36,109 nt of DNA from Verrucomicrobiia bacterium (GCA_020439995.1 JAGROY010000098.1:1-36109); one strand, 5' to 3'. Positions 22,656 through 32,326 are shown, numbered from the stretch's first letter. Notes: a model not told the origin generated them from the sequence alone. Program-made: numbers and translations.

Positions 22656-23138
22656 TTAGTGTTTCTTCTCGGGGATCTGCGGCAGATCTTTCTCCGCTGT
22701 TTTGCCCGACGTGGTGTCTTTGTCATACTGAGCTTTCAGAGTCTTAATCAGCGAAGCATAGGATTTCATGGACTTGGCTGCTCCGTCAAATTTGCCGTCG
22801 TCAGCGGCGTCGTGTGCGGCGTCGAGGATCTTGGCCAAGGATTTAACATAACCGTCAACCCGCTTCTTGGCAATGTCCTTGAGCTCGGTCGATTTGCCCG
22901 GGAGAGCGTTCAATAAACCGGTCGCCTGCTCCGCGCGACCATGGACGACGTGGGCATCTTTCTTGGCCACGGCGGCATTGACAGTATCTTCAAGACCGTT
23001 CAGCTGAGACCAGATTTCTTTGGTCGTTTTAGGTATCTCAACGGCGTGGTGATCGTCGCCTTTCTTCTCATCGGCCAGGCCGACGGTTGCGAGACCAGTG
23101 AGTGCTACTAGCAAAGTCAGTATGGATTTGGTTTTCAT
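22656..23138 (-). CDS. Small exported helical protein of the czc operon
   Basis: The ATG at 23138 (MKTKSILTLL) gives 160 residues with a signal peptide ending near residue 22 (GLADEKK). The mature part is helical and lysine- and alanine-rich, with a HH pair near the N-terminus (DDHHAVEIPKTTKEIW) and a KKH end. No known domain is recognised. It follows czcA by 56 bases, in the same direction, so it is probably co-transcribed and may be a periplasmic metal buffer; this is inference. The longer frame to 23195 has no signal at its start. Confidence 0.65.
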   Translation of the reverse strand: MKTKSILTLLVALTGLATVGLADEKKGDDHHAVEIPKTTKEIWSQLNGLEDTVNAAVAKKDAHVVHGRAEQATGLLNALPGKSTELKDIAKKRVDGYVKSLAKILDAAHDAADDGKFDGAAKSMKSYASLIKTLKAQYDKDTTSGKTAEKDLPQIPEKKH

Positions 23139-23194
23139 CGAATTTCTTTCTTGGTTTGTTTTCGTTTGTTCTTGCGTGGTTGGGGCCTTCCGCA

Positions 23195-26100
23195 TCAGGC
23201 AGTGGCTCCGACCGGTGGCAAAGTGATGGCATCGAGGGGGTCGCCCTCATGCTGGTTTAGATATTTGAGCGCGGCACTACGGCCGAATTTGTAGAACACC
23301 GCCGGGGTGACAATCATGTCGAGTAATGTTGAACTCACGAGTCCACCCAGGATGACCACAGCCACGGGGTGGAGAATCTCTTTCCCGGGCTGGCCCGCGG
23401 CGAGCGCTAACGGAATGAGCGCGAGCCCGGCCACTGCGGCGGTCATGCTCACGGGGACGAGTCGTTCAAGCGATCCACGGACGATCATCTTAAAATCGAA
23501 GGATTCGCCCTCGTGTTTCATCAGGTGAAGGTAGTGTGAGATCATCATGATGGTGTTGCGTGAGGCGATGCCCGCCAGCGTGATCAGTCCGACCAGGGTT
23601 GCGATCGACACCGTGCCGACTAGGAAGTAAGTTGCGGCAAGCCCACCGATGAAAGCGAGGGGGATATTGAGCAGAATCTGCCCGACCAGCATGAAGCTCC
23701 GAAAGTGTGAGTAAAGCAGCAGGAAGATGGCGAATGCGACGACAATCGAGAGAATGCCGATCAGCTTGCTTGCTTCTTGTTGGCTCTGAAACTGCCCCTC
23801 ATAGGCGACGAAGTATCCTTGAGGGAGGGCAACCTTGGCATCGATTTCCTGCTGGATGTCTTCAACCACCGACCCGAGGTCACGGCCAGAAGCGTTGGCC
23901 GACACAACGATGCGGCGTTGCACGTTCTCACGATTGATAACATTTGCGCCAGTAGCTTCGTTGACGTCGGCGACCAGTGAGAGCGGTATCTTGCGGCCCT
24001 TTCCAATATCGATGAGTGTTTGCTTGATAGCCGAAACACTATTGCGCGACTCCTCGGAATAGCGGACGACGATGTCGTAAACGCGCTGGCCATCAATGAT
24101 TCTTTCGACGGTATCACCGTTCAGCGCTGTCATCAGCAGTTCGTTCAGCTCGGCCACCCGGATACCGTAGGCTTTGGCTTTCTCACGATTGATCCTGACC
24201 TGCACCTGCGGGATGGCGACTTGTTTCTCGATCTGAAGGTCGACGACGCCAGGAATCGAGCGCATTGCGGATTCGATCTCGCTGGCTTTGCTCCGAAGCG
24301 TCTCCAGGTCGTTGCCATAGAGTTTGACGGCGATCTGTGCCCGGACGCCGGAAAGCATGTGATCGAGGCGGTGCGAAATGGGTTGACCAATGTTCTGCAC
24401 CGTTCCCGGAATCTGACTGAGCTTATCGCGAACGTCGCCGAGGACTTCCTCGCGGCTTCGATCAGACTTGCGGAAGTCCACATCGATCTCCGAACTGTGT
24501 ACGCCCTCGGCATGTTCATCGAGTTCAGCCCGACCCGTGCGGCGACCGGTACTGATCACCTCCGGCACCGTGAGTAAGAGTTTCTCGGCGATGGTACCGA
24601 TGCGGTTTGACTGTTCGAGCGAGGTTCCGGGGGCAGAGAGCAGGCCAATGGTGGCCGTTCCCTCATTGAAGGCAGGCAAGAACTCGCGTCCCATCATGGG
24701 AAAGAGCGCAAAGGAGCCTGTCATGATCACAAGGGTCACGCTCATGACAAGCCACGGATGATTCAATGCAGAGATGAGCAGGAATCTGCGGTCAAACGCT
24801 TTGAGGCCACGCACCACGAAGCCATCTTTCTCTGAATGCATCCGGCTCATTCTCGGCAGCAAATAGGAAGCGAGTGCCGGTATCACTGTCAGTGACACAA
24901 TGAAGGACGCGATCATGGAGATCACGGTCGCGACGCCGATCGGTGCGAAAAGCCGCCCTTCGATGCCGCCGAGGGCGAACAAGGGCACAAAGACGAGAAT
25001 GATCACCAGCGTTGCGTAGAGAATCGAATTCCGCACTTCGCTCGATGCCTGAGCGATGACCCGTAGGACGGGTTTCGGATTGGCGAGATGACGGTTCTCC
25101 CGTAGACGTCGGAACACGTTCTCCACATCCACGATGGCGTCGTCGACGACCATGCCGATGGCGACGGCGATGCCGCCGAGGGTCATCGTGTTGATCGATT
25201 GACCAATCAGTTTAAAGATGATGACCGTGACGACAAACGAAAGCGGTATGGCTGTGAGGGTAATGAATGTCGTGCGAAAGTTCAGCAGGAAGAGAAACAA
25301 CACGATCGCGACCATGATGGCGCCGTCGCGAATCGCCTCTTCGACATTGGCGATTGCCGCTTCAATAAAGGTGGCTTGTTTGAACAACTCTTCGAGTTTG
25401 ACGTCGGCCGGGAGCGATGCCCGGATGCCTTCAAGGGCAGCCTCGATTTCCTTCGTCAATCTCACGGTGTCGATTCCCGGCTGCTTTTGAACGGCCATGA
25501 TCACCGCGGGACTGCCATTGACCCCGGCATCGCCACGCATGACCTGGCGTCCAAATTTGACCTCCGCGACATCTTTGAGCAGGATGGGCGTGCCTTCGCG
25601 TTCGGTGACGACGGAGTTTGCAAGGTCGTCCAGGGATGCACTCCGCCCGATGTTCCGGACGAGTGCCTCCTGGTTGACGTTTTCGAGGAATCCCCCAGCG
25701 GAGTTGCTTTGTGATAGTCTCGCCGCTTCTTCGACTTCCTGAAGACTGACATTGAACGCTGCCATCTTCTCGGGGGAGGCGAGCACTTGGTATTGCTTCA
25801 CGCCTCCTCCAATCGGGATGACTTGAGAAACGCCTGGAACCGATAACAGACGTGGACGCAATTCCCAGTCAGCGATGGATCGGATGTCCATCGGTTTGGT
25901 GTCGCCGCTTTCGCTGTGCAAACCGATGAGAAGTATCTCGCCCATCAGGGAAGAGATCGGCCCCATTACTGGCCGGATGCCTGCCGGCAATTGTTCGGCG
26001 GCTGGCTGCAATCGTTCCTGAATGATCTGACGCGCGGTAAGGATCGGCATGTTCCAGTCGAACTCAACGAAGATGATCGAGAGTCCGACGCCGGAGTTGG

Positions 26101-26350
26101 AACGCACACGAAGCACGCCGGGCAAGCCATTGAGGGCCGTCTCTAGCGGAAAAGTGACTAACGTTTCCACTTCTTCTGGAGCCAGGCCTTCGGCTTCTGT
26201 CAGGAGGGTCACCGTTGGGCGGTTTAAGTCAGGAAAGACATCGACTGGCAGCCGCAATGCAGTGACGATCCCATATGCCATCACCATCACACTCACCACG
26301 AGGACGAGGAGGCGATTTCGCAGGGAGAACTGGATGAGTTTATCTAACAT
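23195..26350 (-). CDS. czcA: CzcA/CusA-family heavy-metal RND efflux pump
   Basis: From the ATG at 26350 (MLDKLIQFSLRNRLLVLVV) the protein is 1051 residues, the usual length for the HME-RND family. The N-terminal helix, the large periplasmic loops and the membrane-segment-4 motif AIGMVVDDAIVDVENVFRRL are visible; the Asp residues there carry protons in transport. The motif VDDAIVDVEN is closer to the broad divalent-cation group than to the Cu/Ag motif of CusA, so the substrate may be Zn, Co, Ni or Cd. It forms a tripartite pump with the CzcB- and CzcC-like proteins encoded just upstream. An extension to 26458 overlaps czcB and is not credible. Confidence 0.9.
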   Translation of the reverse strand: MLDKLIQFSLRNRLLVLVVSVMVMAYGIVTALRLPVDVFPDLNRPTVTLLTEAEGLAPEEVETLVTFPLETALNGLPGVLRVRSNSGVGLSIIFVEFDWNMPILTARQIIQERLQPAAEQLPAGIRPVMGPISSLMGEILLIGLHSESGDTKPMDIRSIADWELRPRLLSVPGVSQVIPIGGGVKQYQVLASPEKMAAFNVSLQEVEEAARLSQSNSAGGFLENVNQEALVRNIGRSASLDDLANSVVTEREGTPILLKDVAEVKFGRQVMRGDAGVNGSPAVIMAVQKQPGIDTVRLTKEIEAALEGIRASLPADVKLEELFKQATFIEAAIANVEEAIRDGAIMVAIVLFLFLLNFRTTFITLTAIPLSFVVTVIIFKLIGQSINTMTLGGIAVAIGMVVDDAIVDVENVFRRLRENRHLANPKPVLRVIAQASSEVRNSILYATLVIILVFVPLFALGGIEGRLFAPIGVATVISMIASFIVSLTVIPALASYLLPRMSRMHSEKDGFVVRGLKAFDRRFLLISALNHPWLVMSVTLVIMTGSFALFPMMGREFLPAFNEGTATIGLLSAPGTSLEQSNRIGTIAEKLLLTVPEVISTGRRTGRAELDEHAEGVHSSEIDVDFRKSDRSREEVLGDVRDKLSQIPGTVQNIGQPISHRLDHMLSGVRAQIAVKLYGNDLETLRSKASEIESAMRSIPGVVDLQIEKQVAIPQVQVRINREKAKAYGIRVAELNELLMTALNGDTVERIIDGQRVYDIVVRYSEESRNSVSAIKQTLIDIGKGRKIPLSLVADVNEATGANVINRENVQRRIVVSANASGRDLGSVVEDIQQEIDAKVALPQGYFVAYEGQFQSQQEASKLIGILSIVVAFAIFLLLYSHFRSFMLVGQILLNIPLAFIGGLAATYFLVGTVSIATLVGLITLAGIASRNTIMMISHYLHLMKHEGESFDFKMIVRGSLERLVPVSMTAAVAGLALIPLALAAGQPGKEILHPVAVVILGGLVSSTLLDMIVTPAVFYKFGRSAALKYLNQHEGDPLDAITLPPVGATA

Positions 26351-26367
26351 GAGCGTTGAGATCGGCG

Positions 26368-27516
26368 TCAGATTGCTTTGGAAGGGGCGCGGCGACCGGA
26401 CATGATGGAGAAGATCAGGTGGGCTAGAATGACGACGACAAGGGCTCCGATCATCCATGTGAGCAATGATTGCCCACTGTTCGGTGTCGGACTTGCCGAT
26501 CCTTCCGCAGCATCACCGTGGCTGTGTCCATCATCAGCATGCGCCGCGTCTTCTGCCTTTGCCGGTTTAGCACTGACCACGAACTGCAATTGATAGTTCC
26601 CTACGGTAACCACCTTTTCGTCGGGAATGGCCCCTTCGATGATCTCAATGAAGCGGTCATCTTCCATCCCGGTAACGACCAGCCGCTTTTCGTAGGTCGG
26701 AATGGTGGCCTCAGATTGTTCCACATAAATGCTAAGGTTTCCCGACGACCCGATGACGGCGCTGCGCGGTACGACGATGACATTGTCACCGACAGCAGTG
26801 ACGACATCCAGCCGCGCCTGCATGTTTGGGCGCAGTTTTCCGTCAGGATTGGCCAGCCTTACCCAGGCCTTCAGCGTTAGCGTTTGTGGGTCGAGTTCGC
26901 CACTGAGGAGTTCGATCTTCCCGGCGAATATCTCATCAGGAAAGGCGTGGACACGCACCCTGACATCCTGACCGACCGCAACCGTGCTGAGCTGCCCTTC
27001 AAACAGTTTCGCTTCAGCGTAGACTTCGTCGAGGTTGGCGATCTGCATCAGATGAGCGTTGGGTTCAACGCTGTCTCCAAGCACGACCTCAGAATGCAGC
27101 ACCGTTCCTGAAATTGGTGATGTGAAACGTACTTTCGGAGGGGGATTACCTGACAGCAGACTTTCTACTTCTACGACGTCCTGCCCTTGATCGACGTGGT
27201 CACCCGGATTCGTCAGCAACGCAGTGACGCGCCCGGGAATACGCGAACTCACGGCGGCCTGCTTGCTGGGGATGCCGACGATTCGGCCAAATGCCGTCAC
27301 GGTCTTTTCAAGTGTGCCAAGTTGCACATCGGCGACGGTGATACCAAGATTTGCTTTGGCCTCTTCAGAAATGGTGACCGGCCCAGCTGCCGCGATCCCC
27401 TCTTCTCCTGGCGCATGGTCGTGCCCCTCATGTCCGAACGCTGACAATGGTGCAACCTTTAAGAGTGCTATCGCCAGCATGAAGGTTATAAATCGATTTC
27501 CTGACATTGATTTCAT
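26368..27516 (-). CDS. czcB: CzcB-type RND periplasmic adaptor with His-rich tail and extra C-terminal membrane helix
   Basis: This 382-residue membrane-fusion protein has an export signal, a His-rich start (HEGHDHAPGEEG), a lipoyl/barrel-sandwich region (VSSRIPGRVTALL and FTSPISGTVLHSEVV), a helical hairpin and the beta-barrel part (VPRSAVIGSSGNLSIYVEQ). After the usual end, near residue 320, there is a second His/Asp-rich segment (AAHADDGHSHGD) and a hydrophobic helix (LLTWMIGALVVVILAHLIF, about 352-370). Adaptors normally end in the periplasm, so this tail is unusual. It overlaps czcC by 4 bases and ends 17 bases before czcA. Confidence 0.88.
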   Translation of the reverse strand: MKSMSGNRFITFMLAIALLKVAPLSAFGHEGHDHAPGEEGIAAAGPVTISEEAKANLGITVADVQLGTLEKTVTAFGRIVGIPSKQAAVSSRIPGRVTALLTNPGDHVDQGQDVVEVESLLSGNPPPKVRFTSPISGTVLHSEVVLGDSVEPNAHLMQIANLDEVYAEAKLFEGQLSTVAVGQDVRVRVHAFPDEIFAGKIELLSGELDPQTLTLKAWVRLANPDGKLRPNMQARLDVVTAVGDNVIVVPRSAVIGSSGNLSIYVEQSEATIPTYEKRLVVTGMEDDRFIEIIEGAIPDEKVVTVGNYQLQFVVSAKPAKAEDAAHADDGHSHGDAAEGSASPTPNSGQSLLTWMIGALVVVILAHLIFSIMSGRRAPSKAI

Positions 27517-28841
27517 CGGTCGGCTCTTTTGAATTGGTTGGCATCTGCTCGAGCGCTCAACATTGAGCTGTTGAGATGTGGGCTCGATCCGGTTGCAGAC
27601 TGGAGATCTATCTCGGCCCCCAGTCTGTTCATAAGGGCTTCGAGGTAGCTGCGACGAAGCTCAAGTCCTTGTTCCTGAGCACGGATGGCGTCAGAGATGT
27701 CCGCTGTGCCTTGCGCATAGGCATCCTGGAGAAGTTTCGCGGTATCTCCGATCAGCGGTAGTGTCTCCTTCTCAAACTCTGCCAGTATTTCTGTGTAACG
27801 GTCGCGCCACTTCGAAGCTAAGTGAATCTCACTTGCAATGGTTAGACTTTTCGCCGCGTACTCATCCGCTGCCTTGCGCATACCTGCTTCGGCCTCGGCA
27901 ATGCGCCCCTCATTGCGGTTGAAAAGTGGTAGCGGGATAGACAGCCTGATTCCCACCGCTCGATCGGTTTCAAGCCCGGCTGGTTCATCCAATCGACGCT
28001 CGCTATCGACACCGATGCCTACTTTGATGTCTTCCCATCTTTCTGCCTTTGCCAGTTCCCGTTCGCTACCCCCACGATTGATCGCCAGCTCTAGCCGACG
28101 CAGATCCGGACGGAAAGACACCCTTTCACTGCTCACTATTACCCCGGAGAGCGCTGCCAGTCTCTTTTGAACCGCAAGTGGCAGTTCCGCGTTCATGCCA
28201 AGCACCAGTTTCAATTTGGTCAGCTCTGCTTCATAGGTGGCAACCGCCAACTGCTCCTCTTTTTTCGAAGCCTGGACTTGAAGCTTTGCTAGATTGATCT
28301 CTTCCTTCGAGACTTCGGCATTCTCGAATCGCCTAGTACTGACGACCACGAGACTCTCATTGAGCGACCGTGCTTCACGGATAGTAGACAGCTGTTCACC
28401 TGCCGCCACCACGCTGACATAAGCATGTTGCGTCTCCGCGATGAGAAGGCGCTCGCGGTCTCTGATCTCCGCCAACGCCTGGGCGACATCGACACGACTG
28501 ACTTCTTTGGCGAGACGCAGCCGTCCCGTCACCGGAAAGGCTTGTGTGAAGGCTACGCCGAGGCGGTGTTCTCCGCTATTGTTAAAAGCACGATCAGTCG
28601 CGGCATCGATCTCAAGCTCAGGATTCGGCCACCGGCCAGCTTGGATCAATCGGCCCCGTGCCATTTCGATCTCATGATAAGCGGATCGCAAATCGAGATT
28701 GGCGGCGAGAGCTTGGGAAACCGCGCCGCGAATCTCTAACACCTTCTCGGCAGCCTCTAACGAGATAGCACTTAAGCCCAAGCCGATAGCGGCGAGGCTG
28801 TAGAGTAGTGCTCTTTGAGTGTAGGCAAGACGAGGCATCAC
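27513..28841 (-). CDS. czcC: CzcC-type outer-membrane efflux protein (TolC family)
   Basis: This 442-residue protein has a signal peptide (SLAAIGLGLSAISLEA) and two repeats of the TolC-type outer-membrane factor fold. Typical segments are GRLIQAGRWPNPELEID, GVAFTQAFPVTGRLRLA and RLSIPLPLFNRNEGRIAEAEA. It would be the outer-membrane duct of the CzcABC pump. The start may be GTG at 28841 or the ATG directly after it at 28838. It is the first gene of the czcCBA transcript. Confidence 0.9.
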   Translation of the reverse strand: MMPRLAYTQRALLYSLAAIGLGLSAISLEAAEKVLEIRGAVSQALAANLDLRSAYHEIEMARGRLIQAGRWPNPELEIDAATDRAFNNSGEHRLGVAFTQAFPVTGRLRLAKEVSRVDVAQALAEIRDRERLLIAETQHAYVSVVAAGEQLSTIREARSLNESLVVVSTRRFENAEVSKEEINLAKLQVQASKKEEQLAVATYEAELTKLKLVLGMNAELPLAVQKRLAALSGVIVSSERVSFRPDLRRLELAINRGGSERELAKAERWEDIKVGIGVDSERRLDEPAGLETDRAVGIRLSIPLPLFNRNEGRIAEAEAGMRKAADEYAAKSLTIASEIHLASKWRDRYTEILAEFEKETLPLIGDTAKLLQDAYAQGTADISDAIRAQEQGLELRRSYLEALMNRLGAEIDLQSATGSSPHLNSSMLSARADANQFKRADR

Positions 28842-29064
28842 CAGGCGAACGTTAGGAACTGCCGTTGCCCCTCAGAATATTATTCGCCGGATCGAAACAA
28901 CCCCTCTCGGCCTCGAATGGATAGTGCTGACCCTCGGATGCCAGAATTCGAATCGCAGAAAGTCTCAGGGGTAGGGTGCCGTCGCGGAGTTCTACCTTTG
29001 TGTGCACTCAGAGCGAACGAACAACTCTAACCATCTTCAGAGAAGATTATCAGAACACCGCCCT
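28842..29064. promoter_or_regulatory. Divergent promoter region between czcCBA and the CopA-ATPase operon
   Basis: 223 bases separate divergent starts. GGCGAACGTTAGGAAC at 28844-28859 resembles a site upstream of the CnrYXH-like genes. Two short CCCCTC/CTCAGGGG-type segments lie at about 28870-28975. I cannot assign a promoter with confidence. Confidence 0.35.
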
Positions 29065-29271
29065 ATGAAGAACCATTTTGTCTGGATGTTAATCGGCTGC
29101 ACGTTGCCGCTGTTGCTAATCTTCCTGCTGCCCGCTTTCGGGGTAGGCGACAACGTCACGTTGATCCTCTTCATCGTCCTCATGTTCGGTTGTCACCTAT
29201 TCATGGGGCATCATCATCACGCCGGTTCGGACGAGGATGACGAAGGCACCGGAAGCCACGATCATCACTAG
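29065..29271 (+). CDS. Small membrane protein with His/Asp-rich tail (DUF2933-like)
   Basis: This 68-residue protein has two hydrophobic segments (about 6-25 and 30-46) followed by MGHHHHAGSDEDDEGTGSHD and HH. Small membrane proteins with this pattern (DUF2933-like) are often encoded next to copper-exporting ATPases. The tail could bind metal. It is the first gene of the plus-strand operon. Confidence 0.7.
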   Translation: MKNHFVWMLIGCTLPLLLIFLLPAFGVGDNVTLILFIVLMFGCHLFMGHHHHAGSDEDDEGTGSHDHH

Positions 29272-29280
29272 GAAAACGGA

Positions 29281-29288
29281 AAAAGGAG
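29281..29288 (+). promoter_or_regulatory. Strong Shine-Dalgarno
   Basis: AAAAGGAG lies 6 bases before the ATG at 29295. It is one of few strong ribosome-binding sites in the window and fixes the start of the next gene. Confidence 0.75.
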
Positions 29289-29294
29289 ATTCTC

Positions 29295-29639
29295 ATGCAA
29301 GACAACAAAGAGACGACTACGGGCGGAATGACGCCGGCGAAGCAAGCAAAACCCGACCGGAACCTCGCGCGAATTGATGGCAGGCGACTCGGTTTTGGCG
29401 TCGGAATGACGGGAGTCGTTTTCTATCTGGGCTGCATCGTGACGATGAGCACGGTACCGCGGGAGAAAGCGATCACGTTTTTCAACAGCCTGCTCCATGG
29501 CCTCGATGTCGCCCCCATTCTCCGCGCCGAGGTTTCGTTCTTCGAGGTCGCGCTTGGGATCGTGAGCACTTTTGTGCTGGGCTGGTTCGCCGGAGCCATG
29601 ATCGCCGGTTTCTACAACTTGGCGGCGAAGGTCCGCTGA
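29295..29639 (+). CDS. DUF5676-like two-helix membrane protein
   Basis: This 114-residue protein has a hydrophilic N-terminus (about 30 residues) and two membrane helices (FGVGMTGVVFYLGCIVTM; FEVALGIVSTFVLGWFAGAM). The layout and the ending GWFAGAMIAGFYNLA resemble DUF5676 proteins often found in copper-resistance operons. Role unknown. Confidence 0.65.
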   Translation: MQDNKETTTGGMTPAKQAKPDRNLARIDGRRLGFGVGMTGVVFYLGCIVTMSTVPREKAITFFNSLLHGLDVAPILRAEVSFFEVALGIVSTFVLGWFAGAMIAGFYNLAAKVR

Positions 29640-29673
29640 TACCAACCAGACACCATTCTAACCAAACTCTCTC

Positions 29674-30930
29674 ATGATGCTCTCACCGCTATTATTCTGG
29701 TTTCTCATTTTGATGTTCTTCCTTTGGATGGGTTTTGTGTTGGGATCAGCATCAAAATCACATTTGGTGGCCACACCACAGCCCCAACCGCCAGGGCTGG
29801 ATCCTGAGGATGTCGCCGCACTGGAAGACAAGCTCGCGCAGGTGCTGGTGATCACTGGACGCCATGTTGAGGGGGAAGTTCCAGTTTTCGAAGGACACTT
29901 GAAGGTGCCCCCAGATGAGGCAATCGTTAGACTGAAAGCAGATCTTGCCACTGATGGGCGAACGCTGCTCTTGCAAGAGGAAGCTGGCGATCGCGTAAGA
30001 GCGATGTTGGTTCCCAGTTTGACGACGGAGCCCGAAGAGAGCCAGACAAAATGGTGGCTCCACGGACTGTTGTTTTTCCTGACCTTCCTGACGACGACAT
30101 GGGCTGGAGCGCTGCACGCGGGAGTCAACCTGCTGGACGAGCCTAGTCGGTTCGCGGTGGGCCTACCTTATAGCGTCGGCCTGCTTCTCATCCTGGGCGC
30201 TCATGAGCTGGGCCACTTCTTCACTGCACGCCATCACGGGATCCCGGTGTCACCTCCGTTCTTCATCCCGGTGCCGTTTGCGCTCGGAACTTTTGGTGCC
30301 TTCATCAAGATGAAATCCCTGAGCCCGGACCGACGCGCAGCCTTTGATGTCGCCATTGCGGGGCCGCTCGCCGGGCTAGTGTTCGCGATACCCGCATTGA
30401 TCATCGGTATCCAGCATTCGGAACTGGTTGCGGGTTCGGCCACGTCGCAGATGGCGATGCACGGTGGCAGTGTCGAGGTCGGCTCGTCGGTTCTGATGGC
30501 GCTGCTTTCAAAAGTCGCCTTGGGGAGCGCTATTGTAGAAGGCAACGAGCTCGTCCTCCATCCGCTCGCGTTCGCGGGCTGGTTAGGCCTGCTGGTGACC
30601 GCATTGAATCTGCTACCGATTGGCCAGTTGGACGGGGGTCACATGGCGCACGCCCTTTTCGGCTCGCGCCGCGGGCATTCCATCAGTGTGGCCTCGTTGA
30701 CGGCGCTATTTCTGTTGGCGTTCTTCGCCTGGCCCGGCTTGATGATGTGGGCGATTATTGTGTTTTTCATCGCGGGGACACGCGACGCCCCGCCGTTGAA
30801 CGACGTGACTCCGGTCGGGATGCCACGCAAGTTGCTGGGTTACGCTGCCTTCGCACTACTCCTCGCGATTCTGCTCCCCGTGCCGCACGCTCTCTATAAA
30901 GGGTTCGGTCTCTACTGCCCTTATTTGTAA
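29674..30930 (+). CDS. M50/site-2-protease-like membrane metalloprotease (EGY1-like)
   Basis: This 418-residue multi-pass protein has the zinc-binding HELGH motif near residue 175 (LLILGAHELGHFFTARHHGI) and the third-ligand motif LDGGH near residue 318 (NLLPIGQLDGGHMAHALFG). The spacing and the loop PPFFIPVPFALGTFGAFIKMK fit the site-2 protease family, close to the plant and cyanobacterial EGY1 type. An N-terminal anchor precedes a soluble region (about 35-125). Site-2 proteases often cleave anti-sigma factors. Whether it cuts a metal-stress regulator here is inference. It is 43 bases before the start of the APC permease counterpart region, in the same direction. Confidence 0.82.
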   Translation: MMLSPLLFWFLILMFFLWMGFVLGSASKSHLVATPQPQPPGLDPEDVAALEDKLAQVLVITGRHVEGEVPVFEGHLKVPPDEAIVRLKADLATDGRTLLLQEEAGDRVRAMLVPSLTTEPEESQTKWWLHGLLFFLTFLTTTWAGALHAGVNLLDEPSRFAVGLPYSVGLLLILGAHELGHFFTARHHGIPVSPPFFIPVPFALGTFGAFIKMKSLSPDRRAAFDVAIAGPLAGLVFAIPALIIGIQHSELVAGSATSQMAMHGGSVEVGSSVLMALLSKVALGSAIVEGNELVLHPLAFAGWLGLLVTALNLLPIGQLDGGHMAHALFGSRRGHSISVASLTALFLLAFFAWPGLMMWAIIVFFIAGTRDAPPLNDVTPVGMPRKLLGYAAFALLLAILLPVPHALYKGFGLYCPYL

Positions 30931-30940
30931 TAGGTGAACG

Positions 30941-32326
30941 ATGGAAATGGGATCCGATAAGAAACTCTCTTTGTCAGGCTCTGTGTCATTGGGCACCGGG
31001 GTCATGATTGGCGCAGGTATATTTGTGCTGATGGGGCAAATCGCCGAGTTGGTGGGGAATCTCTTTCCGCTAGCGTTTGTGGTCGGCGCGGTCGTGGTCG
31101 GATTCAGTGCCTATTCCTATGTGAAGTTCGCAAGCGCCTACCCTTCGGCGGGCGGTATCGCCATGTTCATGCGAAGAGCTTATGGGCCCGGCACGGTGGC
31201 GGGAACCTATTCGTTGCTGATGTACGTCTCGATGGTCATCGCCGAAAGCCTTGTCGCTCGGACCTTTGGCTCTTATTCGCTCAGGCTGTTCGGTGTCGAG
31301 AACACGGCGCTGCTTGTCCCAGTGCTAGGTGTGTCGCTGATCGCCTTCGCGTATATCGTGAATATCTCCGGCAATTCGATGATCGAGAGATCGGCAAAGC
31401 TGACGGCGGTTTTCAAGATTGCAGGTATTGCCGTGTTGGCCTTGGCGGGGCTGGCGGTCGGCGGTTTACCGTCGATCGGAAACTGGGGCGCTGCGAGTTC
31501 GGGAACCGCAACAGGTGGCAGTTTCAACTTCATCGCCGCCCTCGCCCTGTCCATTCTGGCTTTCAAAGGCTTTACGACTATTACGAATCAAGGCGCAGAC
31601 ATCGTTGATCCCCACCGCAATATTGGCCGCTCCATTATCATCTCCGTCCTCATCTGCTCGGTGATCTATACGATTCTGGCGCTTGCAGTATCCAGCAGTT
31701 TGACCGTGGACGAACTGATCGCCGCGAAAGACTACGCACTTGCCGAAGCGGCGAAGCCCGTGTTCGGAAAATTTGGTCTCTTGTTCACCGTATTGCTGGC
31801 GATTGTCGCGACCGTCTCAGGGTTGATTGCCAGCATCTTCTCGGCCTCGCGGATGTTGGCGATGCTCAGCAGCATGAAGCAGATCCCAAGATTGTATCGG
31901 GGGGTCAAGAACCCAGCTCTCGTTTTGACCGTCGCGTTGGCGATCACCCTGACGGTGCTCTTCGACCTGACGCGCATCGCTTCAATCGGCGCCATCTTCT
32001 ACCTGACCATGGATATCGCCATCCACTGGGGGCTATTCCGCCACCTCCGCAAGGAGGTGAAAGCCAATCCTATTGTCCCTGTGACCGCGATCGTGATTGA
32101 TGTCGTCATTCTGGGCACGTTCCTGACCTTGAAATTCGGCAGCGACCCGCTGGTCGTCTACGCCTCTGTAATCGGTTTCGTCGGTATCTTGGTGACTCAA
32201 CGGCTCTTTATGATCACCCATACGGACAGCAGTGGCGTCATGCATATGGAGATGGAAATGGAGACGGGGATGGATATGGACGATGAGACGGGCCATTCGA
32301 ATCATACCCAACACGGGGACGAATGA
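30941..32326 (+). CDS. APC-superfamily permease with Met/His-rich C-terminus
   Basis: This 461-residue protein has about 12 membrane segments and the APC-superfamily opening GSVSLGTGVMIGAGIFVLMG. The loop KGFTTITNQGADIVDPHRNIGR is also typical. APC permeases move amino acids or related cations. The last 35 residues (MHMEMEMETGMDMDDETGHS) are rich in Met, Asp, Glu and His and look like a soft-metal-binding tail, which is unusual for this family. It overlaps the EamA gene by 4 bases (ATGA). Confidence 0.82.
   Translation: MEMGSDKKLSLSGSVSLGTGVMIGAGIFVLMGQIAELVGNLFPLAFVVGAVVVGFSAYSYVKFASAYPSAGGIAMFMRRAYGPGTVAGTYSLLMYVSMVIAESLVARTFGSYSLRLFGVENTALLVPVLGVSLIAFAYIVNISGNSMIERSAKLTAVFKIAGIAVLALAGLAVGGLPSIGNWGAASSGTATGGSFNFIAALALSILAFKGFTTITNQGADIVDPHRNIGRSIIISVLICSVIYTILALAVSSSLTVDELIAAKDYALAEAAKPVFGKFGLLFTVLLAIVATVSGLIASIFSASRMLAMLSSMKQIPRLYRGVKNPALVLTVALAITLTVLFDLTRIASIGAIFYLTMDIAIHWGLFRHLRKEVKANPIVPVTAIVIDVVILGTFLTLKFGSDPLVVYASVIGFVGILVTQRLFMITHTDSSGVMHMEMEMETGMDMDDETGHSNHTQHGDE

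Noticed and set aside
24020..24577. 185-residue plus-strand frame within czcA
   Set aside because: Antisense shadow of a clear RND pump gene.
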